Shown here piece by piece: positions 30,066 to 40,559 of a stretch of DNA of 64,000 nt. The stretch is taken from NCBI GenBank assembly GCA_001051155.2, contig JYIP02000002.1:1991583-2055582 (forward strand), written 5' to 3'. This stretch comes from Chrysoporthe austroafricana. Lineage: Eukaryota > Ascomycota > Sordariomycetes > Diaporthales > Cryphonectriaceae. The notes below the pieces were generated by a model, which ran no database searches, was not told where the DNA came from, and saw nothing but the letters and a program-made list of their open reading frames with translations. Position numbers and translations under genes: made by a program. Each line of letters starts with the position of its first letter. Within the stretch, counting starts at the first letter, position 1.

Positions 30066-30929
30066 ATGGCCGTTACCGTTGGTGTACTAGCCCTTCAAGG
30101 GGGCTTCCTCGAGCACCTATCACTCCTCCAAAGATCAGCACAGCGCCTTGCCAGCTCACCAGAGTACGCTGGGAAGCCCGACTTTGAGCTCATCGAGGTC
30201 AGAAATGCCCGTGAGCTTGCACGATGCGATGCCCTCATCATCCCTGGCGGTGAGAGCACCACCATTGCCCTCATAGCAGCACAATCTGGGCTGCTCGAGC
30301 CTTTGAGAGAATTTGTCAAGTCGGTGAACACCCCCTTGTTCAGCAGGATTGTTCGTCAGATCACGCTAATCAATCAATGCAGGTCATCTCAGAAGCCAAC
30401 CTGGGGCACGTGTGCAGGTCTCATTCTGCTCGCCGAGGAAGCGAATGCTACGAAGAAGGGTGGCCAGGAGCTTATTGGCGGCCTGGACGTCCGCGTGCAC
30501 CGAAACCACTTTGGTCGACAGATCGAGAGCTTTGTAGCCGATGTCCAACTTCCTTTCCTGGCGCAGTCACGGGTGCTCCCAGAGACGGATTCCGCGGCCC
30601 CTTTTCCTGGGATCTTCATCCGGGCGCCTATCGTGGAGCAGCTGCTAATGCAGGACACGACAACAATCGACTACGTGCAACCAGGCGTCAAGGTGTCCAG
30701 TGGGAAGCCTGAGAAGGCCAAGGTGGAAATACTAGGCGTGCTTCCCGACCGGACGAAAAGAGTCAAGGGTGGACCAGTGGAGAGATCGTTGGAAGTCGAC
30801 GGAGGCGATCTCAACAACATCGTTGCTGTTAGGCAGGGAAACATCATGGGGACAAGCTTCCACCCGGAGCTCACAGATGACATTCGCATACATGTCTGGT
30901 GGCTCGAGCAGGTGCTGAAGACCCTATGA
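30066..30929 (+). CDS. PDX2: Pyridoxal 5'-phosphate synthase, PdxT/SNO glutaminase subunit
   Basis: It supplies ammonia from glutamine to PDX1. The glutaminase motifs are GVLALQGGFLEH, PGGESTT, the nucleophile loop TWGTCAGLILLAEE and GTSFHPEL (His and Glu of the triad). A probable 69-nt intron at 30324-30392 (GTGAAC donor, CTAAT branch, CAG acceptor) joins REFVKS to KPTWGTCAG, giving 264 aa, which suits the family. The whole interval also reads open without splicing, giving 287 aa with a 23-residue insertion, so an unspliced form would still be translated in frame. The nearer acceptor at 30382 would break the frame. Confidence 0.95.
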   Translation: MAVTVGVLALQGGFLEHLSLLQRSAQRLASSPEYAGKPDFELIEVRNARELARCDALIIPGGESTTIALIAAQSGLLEPLREFVKSVNTPLFSRIVRQITLINQCRSSQKPTWGTCAGLILLAEEANATKKGGQELIGGLDVRVHRNHFGRQIESFVADVQLPFLAQSRVLPETDSAAPFPGIFIRAPIVEQLLMQDTTTIDYVQPGVKVSSGKPEKAKVEILGVLPDRTKRVKGGPVERSLEVDGGDLNNIVAVRQGNIMGTSFHPELTDDIRIHVWWLEQVLKTL

Positions 30930-31839
30930 AAGACCGGATCCCTCAGGCGTTATGACCAGTGGCATGAACTCGAGGAGGATTTCTAAGCGTTGTGGAACGA
31001 TTTGGTGGCTAGCTAGACTTGGACTTCTACACATAGATTAACTCCCGGGAAATGTCAGCGTTATATATTAGACTGTAACAGATGACAAACCTGAACAGTA
31101 GGTAATACCCAGATGCAATGAACTTGTTATATCGTAGTTGACGACACTGTGCCTCGAGTGGATTCAACTGACCAGTACCGAACCTCTATGCTACCAATAT
31201 GTGACTTCACCCTTCACATCCCTATGCTCTTGGTCTATTCCCACATCTCTTTCTATTTAGAGCTATTGGATGAGATGATAGGTGTGAAGACGACATGTAA
31301 TTACTAGATACTTGGGGCATTGTATGAACGCCATTGTGATAGACCTCCGGGCGCACGCAACCAAATGGATCAAGAGACCCCGAAATACACCCATCGTTGA
31401 AGAGTGGGCCAGTTGTGCTTTTCATGACCTCCTCTAATTAAAGCATCAGAGTTACAGAAACCTATAAAATACCGAGTCCTGTATGTGGCCAGAGAATATC
31501 ATCGCTGAGGGTATGTCTAGACTGAACCATATGCCCGCCCCAGTCAGATATATCCTGAAACGATGATGGTGGCTGTCTACATTGTTGCGACCTTTCTATC
31601 TAGCGGATGACAGTTCACTGGATGCAGCAAGCCACTTGAGCACCTGATCTCTTGTATAACCGTCATGAAGTCATTAAAAATACACACGGTAGCTTCAACT
31701 TTTTCTGGGGTTGATTGGTATGCCTCGGACCCGGAAATAATGATTTAAAAGAACTCATGGGACATTGTATGTTCTCTTTGGAAGACATTCGTGCTGACTA
31801 ACAGCGCGTGGATGGTGTCTTTAATGAACCGTGGCCACC
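30930..31839. other. Intergenic, convergent 3' flanks
   Basis: 0.9 kb of AT-rich spacer between PDX2 and the flavin monooxygenase. No feature recognised. Confidence 0.55.
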
Positions 31840-33545
31840 TTAGAAGCTCGTCCCTTGGTCACGGCTCATACGATCACTAGTCGGCCGTCCCAATCCGTTC
31901 CGAACTGTATCCTCAACCTCCACTAGCCTCTTTGGCAGCGCAATTCCCAAGCCGAAGAACACAAACAGCGCCCACTTCCATCGGAACGGGTTGAAAACCA
32001 CACAGAACGTGAACCACCACACTAGCTCGAGGTACGTGAAGAAGTCGAACGCACCTGTCGGGCTCCTCGCCTTCAGCAGCTTGGTCATGTCGATCCAGCG
32101 CTCCATCCAGAAGGCACTCGGTCGCGTGAGCGGGTCGACTAGGAACATGAGGAGGACCCGCGTGTATATGCCAATGTGCCAGTTGCCGACAGAGCCTATT
32201 CCGGACAGGTACGTGCAATTAATTGCCGAGACGGATGGATGCGTTGGCGGGAAGGTCTGCAGGTACCAGTTGGGTGCGCCGTACGGTTCTTCGAAGCTGT
32301 CTTGGGGTAGGAACGATAGCGAGGGTCGCGAGAAGCCCGTAGCGAGGACGATCATGTCTGCGTCGATGACGTCCTCGCGTCCGGTGCCGCCGGCGGGTAC
32401 GCCCCTCGTCCGACGATTGACTTTGATTCCGGCCTCTTTGACTTCCTCGATATCGCAACGTATCCATTCAGCTGTGCCGGCGCGGATCTTGTCCATAACG
32501 TCAGAGTTGACCATGGGAGTGTCCATGAATATGCCCTTATTGGAAGGGGCGATGTCCTCAAGGTCGCGATAGAAGAACTTCTTCAGTAGAGTCTCAGGAA
32601 TCCATGAGAAAAGAGTCTCCTGGCCGAAGATGTTGAAGGCAAAAAGTGTGTCAATGATCGCGTTTCTGGGGATGATCCACTTGTCACTTCGGGCGAGAAT
32701 GGAGATCTTGGCAGCTTCTTCTTCTGAAGCGAACTCAAGCGCTTCAACCGCGCTGGCTCCTCCGCCAATGACGACGATCTTCTTGCCCTTGGCCTTCTTC
32801 CCAGTCAACTCGCTGGAGTGGTAGATCTGGCCGCGGAACTTGTCCATGCCGGGAATGTGCGGCCCTAGGAATGTTGTCAGAATCATGCTTAAAGGACCCC
32901 TTCAGTATACAGATGTATATAGATAGGTTTTGCTCACGCTTGGGGTCTCCGCAAGTGCCAACCGCAGCAATGAGGCCGTCAAACCTCCCATTAGACGGGT
33001 CATTAATTATCCATCGCCCCTTCTCGTCTTGATAAACCTTGTGGACCTTGATATTGAATTTTGTTTTCTTGTCCAGGCCGTACCTCTTCCACAGCTGATT
33101 GAGCTGGCTGAGGATCTGTTGCCTGTCGGGATATCCGCGTTCCCACTTGACGGAGGGGTGGAAACGATACATCATGGAGTGTATTTGAAGGCTCGAGGTG
33201 TTATTCACCCTCTGCACAAGGTGAAAGGTCAGCCATCGACTTCCGAGAACGCACTGAACCATAATGAGGGACTTGTGAGCCGTGACTTACGCTCCAAATG
33301 CCACCAAGCTGGTCCTGCCCGCCAGCCTCAAAGATCTGGACATCGAAGCCATGGCCGACACAATGAGCTGCAGCTGAAACTCCAGTGATGCCAGCCCCTA
33401 TAATTGCAACGTTGGGTCTGGTCAGGGGCCGGTTAGAATCGGGGGGATTGGGCGACAAGACCTTGTCGGTGAGGAACTGCCCGACTTGGTAGGTGAATAG
33501 GAAGGGATGGAGGATGGGATTTTCGACCTTCGATTCAGAAGGCAT
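31840..33545 (-). CDS. Class B flavin monooxygenase (Baeyer-Villiger / FMO-like)
   Basis: Three exons, 33545-33291, 33211-32938 and 32864-31840, give 517 aa. The first Rossmann fold (NVAIIGAGITGVSAAAHC) binds FAD, the second (KKIVVIGGGASAVEALEF) binds NADPH, and IVLATGF is the linker motif. The fingerprint position reads KFRGQIYHSSEL, close to FxGxxxHxxxW but with Leu where Trp or Pro is usual. The C-terminus has hydrophobic stretches (LELVWWFTFCVVFNPF; WALFVFFGLGIAL), suggesting membrane attachment. Such enzymes insert oxygen into ketones or oxidise heteroatoms; the substrate is unknown. It stands beside housekeeping genes, with no obvious pathway partner. Confidence 0.9.
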
Positions 33546-34093
33546 CGTGAAGTGCTCTCTACGCCGTGTCTATGACTGAGGTGTATTCCGGGGACGACGT
33601 TCGTTAAAGGGAAGTCAGTATACCAATTGGGCTCAACGACAACTTAATTGACTGAATAACAATGAAATATTACTTGTAAATATCGCGCTATGGGGAGTAG
33701 GTTGACTTAAATTTGGCCTGGACTAGCTCTGCATCCGTTCCAGGCTTGGGATTCCGATCCGAATTCCATAGCCACGACGTCATAAAGCCCCACGCTGCGC
33801 TTGTGCTGATGCAATTGACATGTGAAGGCCGCAGGTGCGATCCCCGCCATGGTCAGTTACAGCGGCCAGTTCAGCCTGGCTACTACGTATGACTTGGGTA
33901 ATTTGGCTTGATTGCATAGGCATGTGAAAGTTCTTATTTCCTGCACATGGATACAGGAGTTGCTGTACTCAAAAGGCCAAGGGACGTTGTAATAGTACGC
34001 CCATTTCAAGACAATTGGTGAGTCGGTATCCTGCTATTGAGTATAGGCCGCGAGCTCTTGCTTGTGCATCCATCATGCTGCGGACGACTTCGG
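33546..34093. other. Intergenic
   Basis: Promoter of the flavin monooxygenase and 3' flank of LCP5. Nothing else seen. Confidence 0.55.
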
Positions 34094-35209
34094 TCAGGAT
34101 CGTCGACCCTTGCCTCTATCTCGGCGACCGCTCTCCAGCACCTTGAGCCGCTTCTGATACCTATCGCCCATATCACCGCTGCCCCGAGGACCATCAATTG
34201 TCTCAGGACCTCTCTTGCGACTCTTTTCCAACAGCGCCCTAGTTCCGCTACCACCATCTTTCTTCTTAGTCAACCTGTTGATCCTGTCGACGCCCATACT
34301 GAGGTCCCTAAACTCTTCACCACCGTAGTTCATGCGGCCTCTGCGGCTCTCCACTGCCGCCGCCTTTGCGCGATCCTTCTTGTTAGCCTGGGGTAGCCGC
34401 ACGAAGTTGCGCTCTTCGTAGTCGCGGCGCTCATCCTCCTCTTTCCGCTCAGACGCCGTCTTCATTCTCCGCCCAAACTGCACGATGTTCGTACCGATGC
34501 TGGGTTGTGCAAGAGGTGCACTGGACATCTCGTCGGCAACGAACTCGTCCATCGTTGCGGACTTGATCGGTCCTCGCTCCCGCTTCTCCCGTCTTTCAGT
34601 TGTCGGCATGGCCGTCGGCGCGACCTTAGGAGGTCGGTAGATACCGTTGGCATCCTTCTTGGACTTCGCAGCGGCTTGACTGGTAGATCGGGCAACTGCG
34701 CTCATGCTAGGGCGGAAGGCTAGATCAGCCACATTGGCCTCGCTTTCTGCGTCGTCCTTATCGTCCTCGTCGGAAGCCTCGTCGCTCTCGGTGCCAGTCT
34801 GCGAATCGCGATCGGACTCCGCGGCGGCTTGCACAGCCTTCTCGTTCCGCGCTGCATCGTCGGCCGCGCGCAGGACTTTTTCGATCTGGTAACGTAGTTT
34901 GTCCTCCAGGGGCCGCACGCCTTTCTCAAGGTAGAGTCTCAGTTCGACCAGTTTCTTGACCACATCATCATAGACGCTTGATCCCTGGCTCGGATCGTTA
35001 GAGTCGCGCTGCTTTCCTTTTCGTAGCTTGACGAGAATAAGGAAGACCAAGTTCTGCAGGTAGGACAGCAGCAGCTCGTTCTTGACGTCGAGTAGCGATA
35101 TGCCGTCTTTTGGTGCCTCGACTGAGGGTATCTTCGCAGAAGCCTCGAGCGTAGAAGAAAGGGATTGTGTCAAGGAGTCCAGGAGGACCGGCAGTGTTGT
35201 TGCAGCCAT
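34094..35209 (-). CDS. LCP5: LCP5 / neuroguidin-type U3 snoRNP-associated protein
   Basis: Intronless, 371 aa, ATG at 35209. The N-terminal ~115 residues form the helical Sas10/Utp3/C1D domain (ISLLDVKNELLLSYLQNLVF; YLEKGVRPLEDKLRYQIEKV). An acidic stretch follows, then IYRPPKVAPT and a basic, lysine/arginine-rich tail (RYQKRLKVLESGRRDRGKG) suited to nucleolar RNA contact. In yeast LCP5 is needed for 18S rRNA maturation in the small-subunit processome. It is divergent from the TM9SF gene with 627 bp between starts. Confidence 0.93.
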   Translation of the reverse strand: MAATTLPVLLDSLTQSLSSTLEASAKIPSVEAPKDGISLLDVKNELLLSYLQNLVFLILVKLRKGKQRDSNDPSQGSSVYDDVVKKLVELRLYLEKGVRPLEDKLRYQIEKVLRAADDAARNEKAVQAAAESDRDSQTGTESDEASDEDDKDDAESEANVADLAFRPSMSAVARSTSQAAAKSKKDANGIYRPPKVAPTAMPTTERREKRERGPIKSATMDEFVADEMSSAPLAQPSIGTNIVQFGRRMKTASERKEEDERRDYEERNFVRLPQANKKDRAKAAAVESRRGRMNYGGEEFRDLSMGVDRINRLTKKKDGGSGTRALLEKSRKRGPETIDGPRGSGDMGDRYQKRLKVLESGRRDRGKGRRS

Positions 35210-35836
35210 GTTGCTGAGTGGTTGAATTTGGGCGTGATGGAGCCGGCGAAGGGAGAATTTGTGCTGCTCCCGAAAATTAGGAACTTTTTTCTGGGCCGCG
35301 GTGCCTGCCCCAAGAACAGGCCTGTCCAGGCACGCTAGGCGTCGTCTGCAGGGGTACAGCCCACATCATTGGGCGTCGCTGTCAGTGACTAAGCTGATTT
35401 TCGAGACATGGCATGGTTCCATGGCTTCCTCCCCTGCGGTTGGAATGCTAGAGGGCGGGAGTGACGACTGTCCCTTCTTACACTCGCGTGCGTTGCCCTT
35501 TGAATCCGAAGTAGACAGCTGGCGCGGCGAAATTAACCTTCAACGGCGCAGCCTTTGGATCTGGTGCCAGCATCGATTTTATGTGTTATCTCAGTCTTCC
35601 CGATCATCCATACCATACGTACGACCGATAAAGTTGTGATGCTCGACGATAGCTGCCAATCCCTCGGCGTCCCTCAAAGAGCTATCTGAGCAGCTCCACC
35701 ACCCACTACATTAGAGGTATGTCCATCTCCCATCGCCCACCACGCGCAAGGAGACTGTCTCTAGGTTGGCTGGCCGATATGATGAGGAGTAGCCTACTGA
35801 CATGCACACTGGTCCAAGAGCACATCACCATCTAAG
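35210..35836. other. Divergent promoter region, LCP5 / TM9SF
   Basis: No gene. A short upstream ATG at 35802 precedes the TM9SF start and could act as a uORF; not otherwise supported. Confidence 0.5.
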
Positions 35837-37834
35837 ATGCAAATACCGGGTCTGGCGTCGCCCTCGATGGCGGCGCTCATCGCATCCCTCCTTGTCGTCC
35901 CTCGTCTCGCATCCGCCTTCTACCTGCCCGGTGTCGCGCCCACCTCATACAAGAAAGGCGACAAGGTTCCCGTCTATGTCAATACCATCAAGCCAGTCGC
36001 CGCCCCTGGCGACCAGATGCTGCACTCCGTTGTGGCCTACGACTACTACCTCCCCATATTCAAGCTATGTCAGCCGGACGGAGGCCCACAGCCCGTCAGC
36101 GAGAGTCTGGGGAGCATCCTGTTCGGCGACAGGATCATGACCTCACCCTTCGAGTTGAAAATGGCAACCAACGAGTCTTGCAAGGCTCTTTGCAAGGTTG
36201 AATACACACCGAGTTCGTCAAAGTTCGTAAACGAGAAGATCGACCTGGGCTACAGTTTGAACTGGCTGGTGGATGGGCTTCCCGCAGGGCAGGACATTAC
36301 CGATGAGCTCACCCACACGGACTTTTACAGCCCGGGATTCTTGATCGGCGAGACAATCGACGACAAGCAGATCTTCAACAATCACTACGATATCATAATC
36401 GACTACCATGAAGTCGGCGGAAACCCTAATCAGCTGCGCGTGGTGGGCGTGCTTGTTCAGCCTCGCTCGCTCGACTATGGTGACAAGGAACCCGACTGTG
36501 CCGACAAGACGTACCCTAATGTCCACCTGTCTCCAGACGGCCAAACCACCGTCAAGTTCTCATACGGGGTCTACTGGATCAAGTCACCAACGGCCTGGGC
36601 GACGCGGTGGGACAAGTACCTCCATGTCTTCGACCCCAAGATCCACTGGTTCTCCCTCGTCAACTCGGCCATCATTGTCGTCTTCCTTGTCATGACAGTT
36701 ATGTCGGTGCTGGTGCGCACGCTCAAGAAGGATATTGCTAGATACAATCGCCTGGACTCGATCAACCTCGAGGATCTGAACGGAACCTCGGTTGTCGAGG
36801 ATGGAGTGCAGGAAGACTCGGGCTGGAAGCTGGTGCACGGCGACGTATTCCGCACTCCCGCGCATCCTTTGGTGCTTTCAATCCTACTCGGAAATGGTGC
36901 ACAGCTCTTCGTCATGACCGGCTTCACCATCTGTTTCGCGCTCCTTGGTTTTCTGTCGCCGTCGAACCGTGGCGCATTGGGGACAATTATGGTCTTGCTC
37001 TACACTCTCCTCGGTTTTGTCGGTGGCTACGTCTCAGCGCGTGTGTACAAGTCACTTGACGGCGAGAAGTGGAAGCTAAACATCGCCCTGACACCGCTTC
37101 TCGTGCCGAGCATCGTATTCTCCATGTTCTTCCTGCTCAACCTCTTCCTCTGGGCCAAGCAATCTGCCGGCGCCGTGCCTTTCACGACGATGCTTGTCCT
37201 TGTTCTCATCTGGTTCGTCATCTCCGTGCCTCTGTCAGGAGCTGGATCCTGGGTGGGCTTTAAGTCGCCCGCTGTTGAGGCTCCCGTCCGCACCAACCAG
37301 ATCCCGCGCCAGATCCCACCACCAACGACTTACCTCAAACCCATCCCCAGCATGCTCCTGGTGGGCATTCTGCCGTTCGGTGCGATCTTTGTCGAGCTGT
37401 ACTTCATCATGAGCTCCATCTGGTTCAGCAAGATCTACTACATGTTCGGATTCCTGTTTCTGTGCTACGGCCTGATGATCATTACCTGTGCGGCAGTCAC
37501 TGTCTTGATGGTCTATTTCCTACTTTGCGCAGAGAATTACCACTGGCAGTGGCGGTCTTTCCTGGCCGCAGGCATGTGCGCTGGGTATATTTTCCTCAAC
37601 GCACTGATCTACTGGGTCACGAAATTGTCGCTCGGCGGCCTGGTAGGCAGTGCGCTGTACATCGGTTATAGCGCACTGATATCCTTCCTGTTCTTCATTC
37701 TGACAGGTGAGTTTTTGCATTCAACTCCCTCCTCATGTCTTTTACATGAGACTAACACTACTGCAGGATCTATTGGATTCTTCTCTAGTTGGTGGTTCGT
37801 GCGGAAGATATACGGCTCCATCAAGATCGACTAA
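35837..37834 (+). CDS. Transmembrane 9 superfamily (EMP70 / nonaspanin) protein
   Basis: Two exons, 35837-37706 and 37767-37834, give 645 aa. A signal peptide (ALIASLLVVPRLASAFYLPG) precedes a lumenal domain of about 240 residues with the diagnostic FYLPGVAPTSYKKGD and Cys-containing segments, then nine membrane helices. The C-terminus YGSIKID carries the COPI-binding KxD/E signal of the family, placing it in the Golgi/early endosome. Roles include cargo sorting, metal homeostasis and adhesion. The intron (60 nt, GTGAGT...GCAG) is in frame and stop-free, so retention would add 20 residues between helices. Confidence 0.95.
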   Translation: MQIPGLASPSMAALIASLLVVPRLASAFYLPGVAPTSYKKGDKVPVYVNTIKPVAAPGDQMLHSVVAYDYYLPIFKLCQPDGGPQPVSESLGSILFGDRIMTSPFELKMATNESCKALCKVEYTPSSSKFVNEKIDLGYSLNWLVDGLPAGQDITDELTHTDFYSPGFLIGETIDDKQIFNNHYDIIIDYHEVGGNPNQLRVVGVLVQPRSLDYGDKEPDCADKTYPNVHLSPDGQTTVKFSYGVYWIKSPTAWATRWDKYLHVFDPKIHWFSLVNSAIIVVFLVMTVMSVLVRTLKKDIARYNRLDSINLEDLNGTSVVEDGVQEDSGWKLVHGDVFRTPAHPLVLSILLGNGAQLFVMTGFTICFALLGFLSPSNRGALGTIMVLLYTLLGFVGGYVSARVYKSLDGEKWKLNIALTPLLVPSIVFSMFFLLNLFLWAKQSAGAVPFTTMLVLVLIWFVISVPLSGAGSWVGFKSPAVEAPVRTNQIPRQIPPPTTYLKPIPSMLLVGILPFGAIFVELYFIMSSIWFSKIYYMFGFLFLCYGLMIITCAAVTVLMVYFLLCAENYHWQWRSFLAAGMCAGYIFLNALIYWVTKLSLGGLVGSALYIGYSALISFLFFILTGEFLHSTPSSCLLHETNTTAGSIGFFSSWWFVRKIYGSIKID

Positions 37835-38212
37835 GGGCCGGGACCCAAATAGCAGTCGTGGGGACGGTACGAACCGCAGCGGAAGTATTTGTATATTGTT
37901 ACATTGTACCATCAGCGCGCATGGATACTCAAAAGATCCTGCTTGGACCCGATCAAGCATTGGATTTGAATGACCGGATGACGGGGAGAGGTGGGCTCGC
38001 AAAAGATAGCTCGGCGTCCAGGCTCAACGGCATTGATCTTCATATTGTTCAACAATGCAATTCTATCATATCACAGGCCACGACTCGCATGTGATGAGAA
38101 CATTGTAAGGTGGCATGGTTTTGCGTCGAAGGAATACGGCTTCCACGTTCCACATCCCAAGCGTGGTGGAACTGTGGCCTCTAGTTCCCAGAGCGCATGC
38201 GATTATCATGCC
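37835..38212. other. Intergenic, convergent 3' flanks
   Basis: Short spacer between TM9SF and MED4 stops. Nothing seen. Confidence 0.6.
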
Positions 38213-39253
38213 TCAGTCATCATCGTCGTCGTCCATATCGCCCATAAACTGGAATTGCCTCCGTGTAGGCTGCGCCGTCGTAGGACTTGGACCACCACCG
38301 CCGCCATACGACATACCACCCGGCCCACCAACACTCCCCCTCCGCATGGCCTCCTCCTGCGCCCGTTCCCGCTCGCGATGCCTCTCCCTCGCGACCCGCG
38401 CCTGCTCCTCCCTCATCCTGCGCAGGTTTTCTTCCCGTTCCCGCGCCTCCTTCTCCTCCTGTACCCGCCGCTCCTCTTCCTCGCGAAGCCTCCTCGCCTC
38501 CTCCTCCGCCGGATCGAAGCCCCGCGGGTCGATGCCCTGGCTCATGAGCCCCTCGAGCGCGGCCAAAGCACCGCCCCGTATCTTGTCCTCCGAGGGCCAC
38601 GGCTGGAACGTCGTGTCCGTCAAGGGGTCCAGGAAGCGGTTCCAGTCCTCGGGGAGCGCGGTGCCGCTCGCAGCCGGTTGCTGCACTGGCACTTGACCAG
38701 CAGGCGCTGGAGATCTTGCTGCGCCGTTCGCCCCGGCGGGCGTAGCGCCCCCAGGTGCGGGGGTCTGCGCCGCCGTCGTATTGGGCGTGCCCGCCGCGTC
38801 ACCGGTACTCGTGCCGCTGTCGTCGCCGTTCGCACCAGCACCGCCCACCGCCGCCGCCGCCGCGGCGGAGGCAAGTATGCTCGGCGCCGGCATCGTAGTC
38901 TTGCTGATTCGCCTCGCATATAGCAGCAGCTCTTCCCAGTTGACGTCGAAGCGCGGGCCCTCGGGGAAGATGGTGATGCTCGTGGAGCTCATGTCGCGGC
39001 GCGTCGTCCAGAGGAGCCGCAGCGTGTCGCGGATCTGGGCGTCGAGGGCCTCGGAGGAGGCCTTCAGGCTGGTGAGGAGCGCGTGGTTGGTCTGGTGCCT
39101 CTGGAGCAGCTGCAGGCCCTCGGCCAGCGCGCGGTCGGCGGCGGCGAGCTCGAGGCCCGCCGCGGGCTGCGGCGTGTACTTTGCGACGGATTCGGTGAGG
39201 GTGACGAGGGCGCGCTCGAGGCGCTCGAAGCGCGCGTCTATGTAGGCATCCAT
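38213..39253 (-). CDS. MED4: Mediator of RNA polymerase II transcription subunit 4
   Basis: Intronless, 346 aa from the ATG at 39253 (MDAYIDARFERLERAL); the frame is open further upstream but without an ATG. The MED4 domain occupies about residues 1-150, with a coiled coil (ADRALAEGLQLLQRHQTNHA) and the conserved VNWEELLLYARRISKTT. An Ala/Gly/Pro-rich linker, PWPSEDKIRGGALAAL, a long charged Glu/Arg helix and an acidic tail ending in seven Asp follow. MED4 belongs to the Mediator middle module in the nucleus. Confidence 0.9.
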   Translation of the reverse strand: MDAYIDARFERLERALVTLTESVAKYTPQPAAGLELAAADRALAEGLQLLQRHQTNHALLTSLKASSEALDAQIRDTLRLLWTTRRDMSSTSITIFPEGPRFDVNWEELLLYARRISKTTMPAPSILASAAAAAAVGGAGANGDDSGTSTGDAAGTPNTTAAQTPAPGGATPAGANGAARSPAPAGQVPVQQPAASGTALPEDWNRFLDPLTDTTFQPWPSEDKIRGGALAALEGLMSQGIDPRGFDPAEEEARRLREEEERRVQEEKEAREREENLRRMREEQARVARERHRERERAQEEAMRRGSVGGPGGMSYGGGGGPSPTTAQPTRRQFQFMGDMDDDDDD

Positions 39254-39745
39254 TGTTGAGGGCGGACGGGGTGCTGCTGGCGATCGCGAGGGTAGGTCGG
39301 CCCTCGCAAAGCAGCTGGGCAGCAGAGGGAGAGCTAAGGCTGGGTTCTGGAAGTACAAGGCGGATTGTTGAAAGAAGCATCTGGAGCTTGGACAAGGATT
39401 GTCTCTGTCATGGCACTGCAGATGCGCGCCGAGGGACGCTAAAGCGGCAGGGGTCCAGGAGCTGGGACGCCCAAAACCTCAGGCACTAAAAATCCCAATC
39501 CCGGCTGGACCCGGCCTAAGCAACCTCCAACTCGCGCATCATCGTCGAGCCAGTAGCCTTCGCTACATTTCCAACCTTGCTGTCGACAAACCCAAGCAGC
39601 TACACCACACTGCTCGCCACCCAGCGCATCACGATGTTCCCAGTGAGCAGCCCCTACCTCAGCTCTAGCAAAGGCCTTTTTGAAGATCAATTGGACCTTT
39701 CAAGGCCTATACCCCGCCGGACGCGCTCTTGCTAAAGGTCCTTCC
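39254..39745. other. Divergent promoter region, MED4 / QCR10
   Basis: No separate gene. A stretch at 39678-39745 is open in the QCR10 frame but begins after a stop and lacks an ATG, so I treat it as leader. Confidence 0.5.
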
Positions 39746-40559
39746 ATGCAGACTCAGATCCGTCGGGCAGATGCCTACCCTCAGTACAAGAGCCCTTATG
39801 GCCCCAAGTAAGACTGCGCGCCACCCCCCGACCGATGCCGACAGTACCTGAAGCTTCGAGAACGTCTTGTCTGATGTGCTGGCCGGCACAATTCGCAGTT
39901 CAGCGATCTCGGCGTCTTCGGGGTGCGGCGGTGATGAGGCCCTGACTAACGATGGGGTCCTAGGTACAACTTCCAACCACATGCCGCCGGAATCACTGGA
40001 AAGCAGGCAATTGGACTGTACGTGTCCACCTTTCGTGGCATTTTGGGCGACCCGATCGAGGCTGGACCTGAAGCTCAAACAGGAGGAAGAGGAGAGAGGC
40101 AATGGGAGGCATGACGTCGGGTCCTCGCCCTTCACAACACTGCCTTTTGAGGACAGAAGGGGAACGAAGGGAGAAGTCTATGGGGTCCAGCCTCTGATAT
40201 ATCTGTGGTGCTCAGGCTTCTTGGTGTGATAGTAGACCGTGTGAAATCGAGGCTGACATGACGGTCTCCACAGGGGCATGAAGACTGCGGGTCTTGGCGG
40301 CGTCGCTCTGTTCGCAGTCATCTTCTACGCGTCCGGTATCCCCAGAGTGCAGCGTGATATCCTCCAGGTAGGCAATCACTCTCGATAGCTGTGCCACCGG
40401 AACCAAGCTGACATGCGCTCGCAGAAAGTCCCCTTCATCGGCAGCTACTTCGTCAACGAGATCCCTCCAGAGGACAACGTGAGTATTCCGAACTTCGTTC
40501 CGAAGCGTTGATCATCCCACACCCGCTCCATGGCTAATCTTCTACCGTAGCCCTTCTAA
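39746..40559 (+). CDS. QCR10: Cytochrome bc1 complex subunit 10 (small membrane subunit)
   Basis: Five small exons, 39746-39807, 39964-40017, 40274-40367, 40425-40478 and 40551-40559, join to 90 aa; the last exon holds only Pro-Phe-stop. The protein has YKSPYGPKYNFQPH, one membrane helix (LGGVALFAVIFYASGIP) and the C-terminal KVPFIGSYFVNEIPPEDNPF, which matches the fungal QCR10 family. It would sit in the mitochondrial inner membrane as a supernumerary subunit of complex III. Too short and too split to appear as one open frame. The start at 39746 gives the expected family length; an upstream exon is possible. Confidence 0.82.

Noticed and set aside
39635..39688. Upstream ATG (MFP) as first exon of QCR10
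   Set aside because: It would need a 43-nt intron; starting at 39746 already gives the family length of 90 aa.
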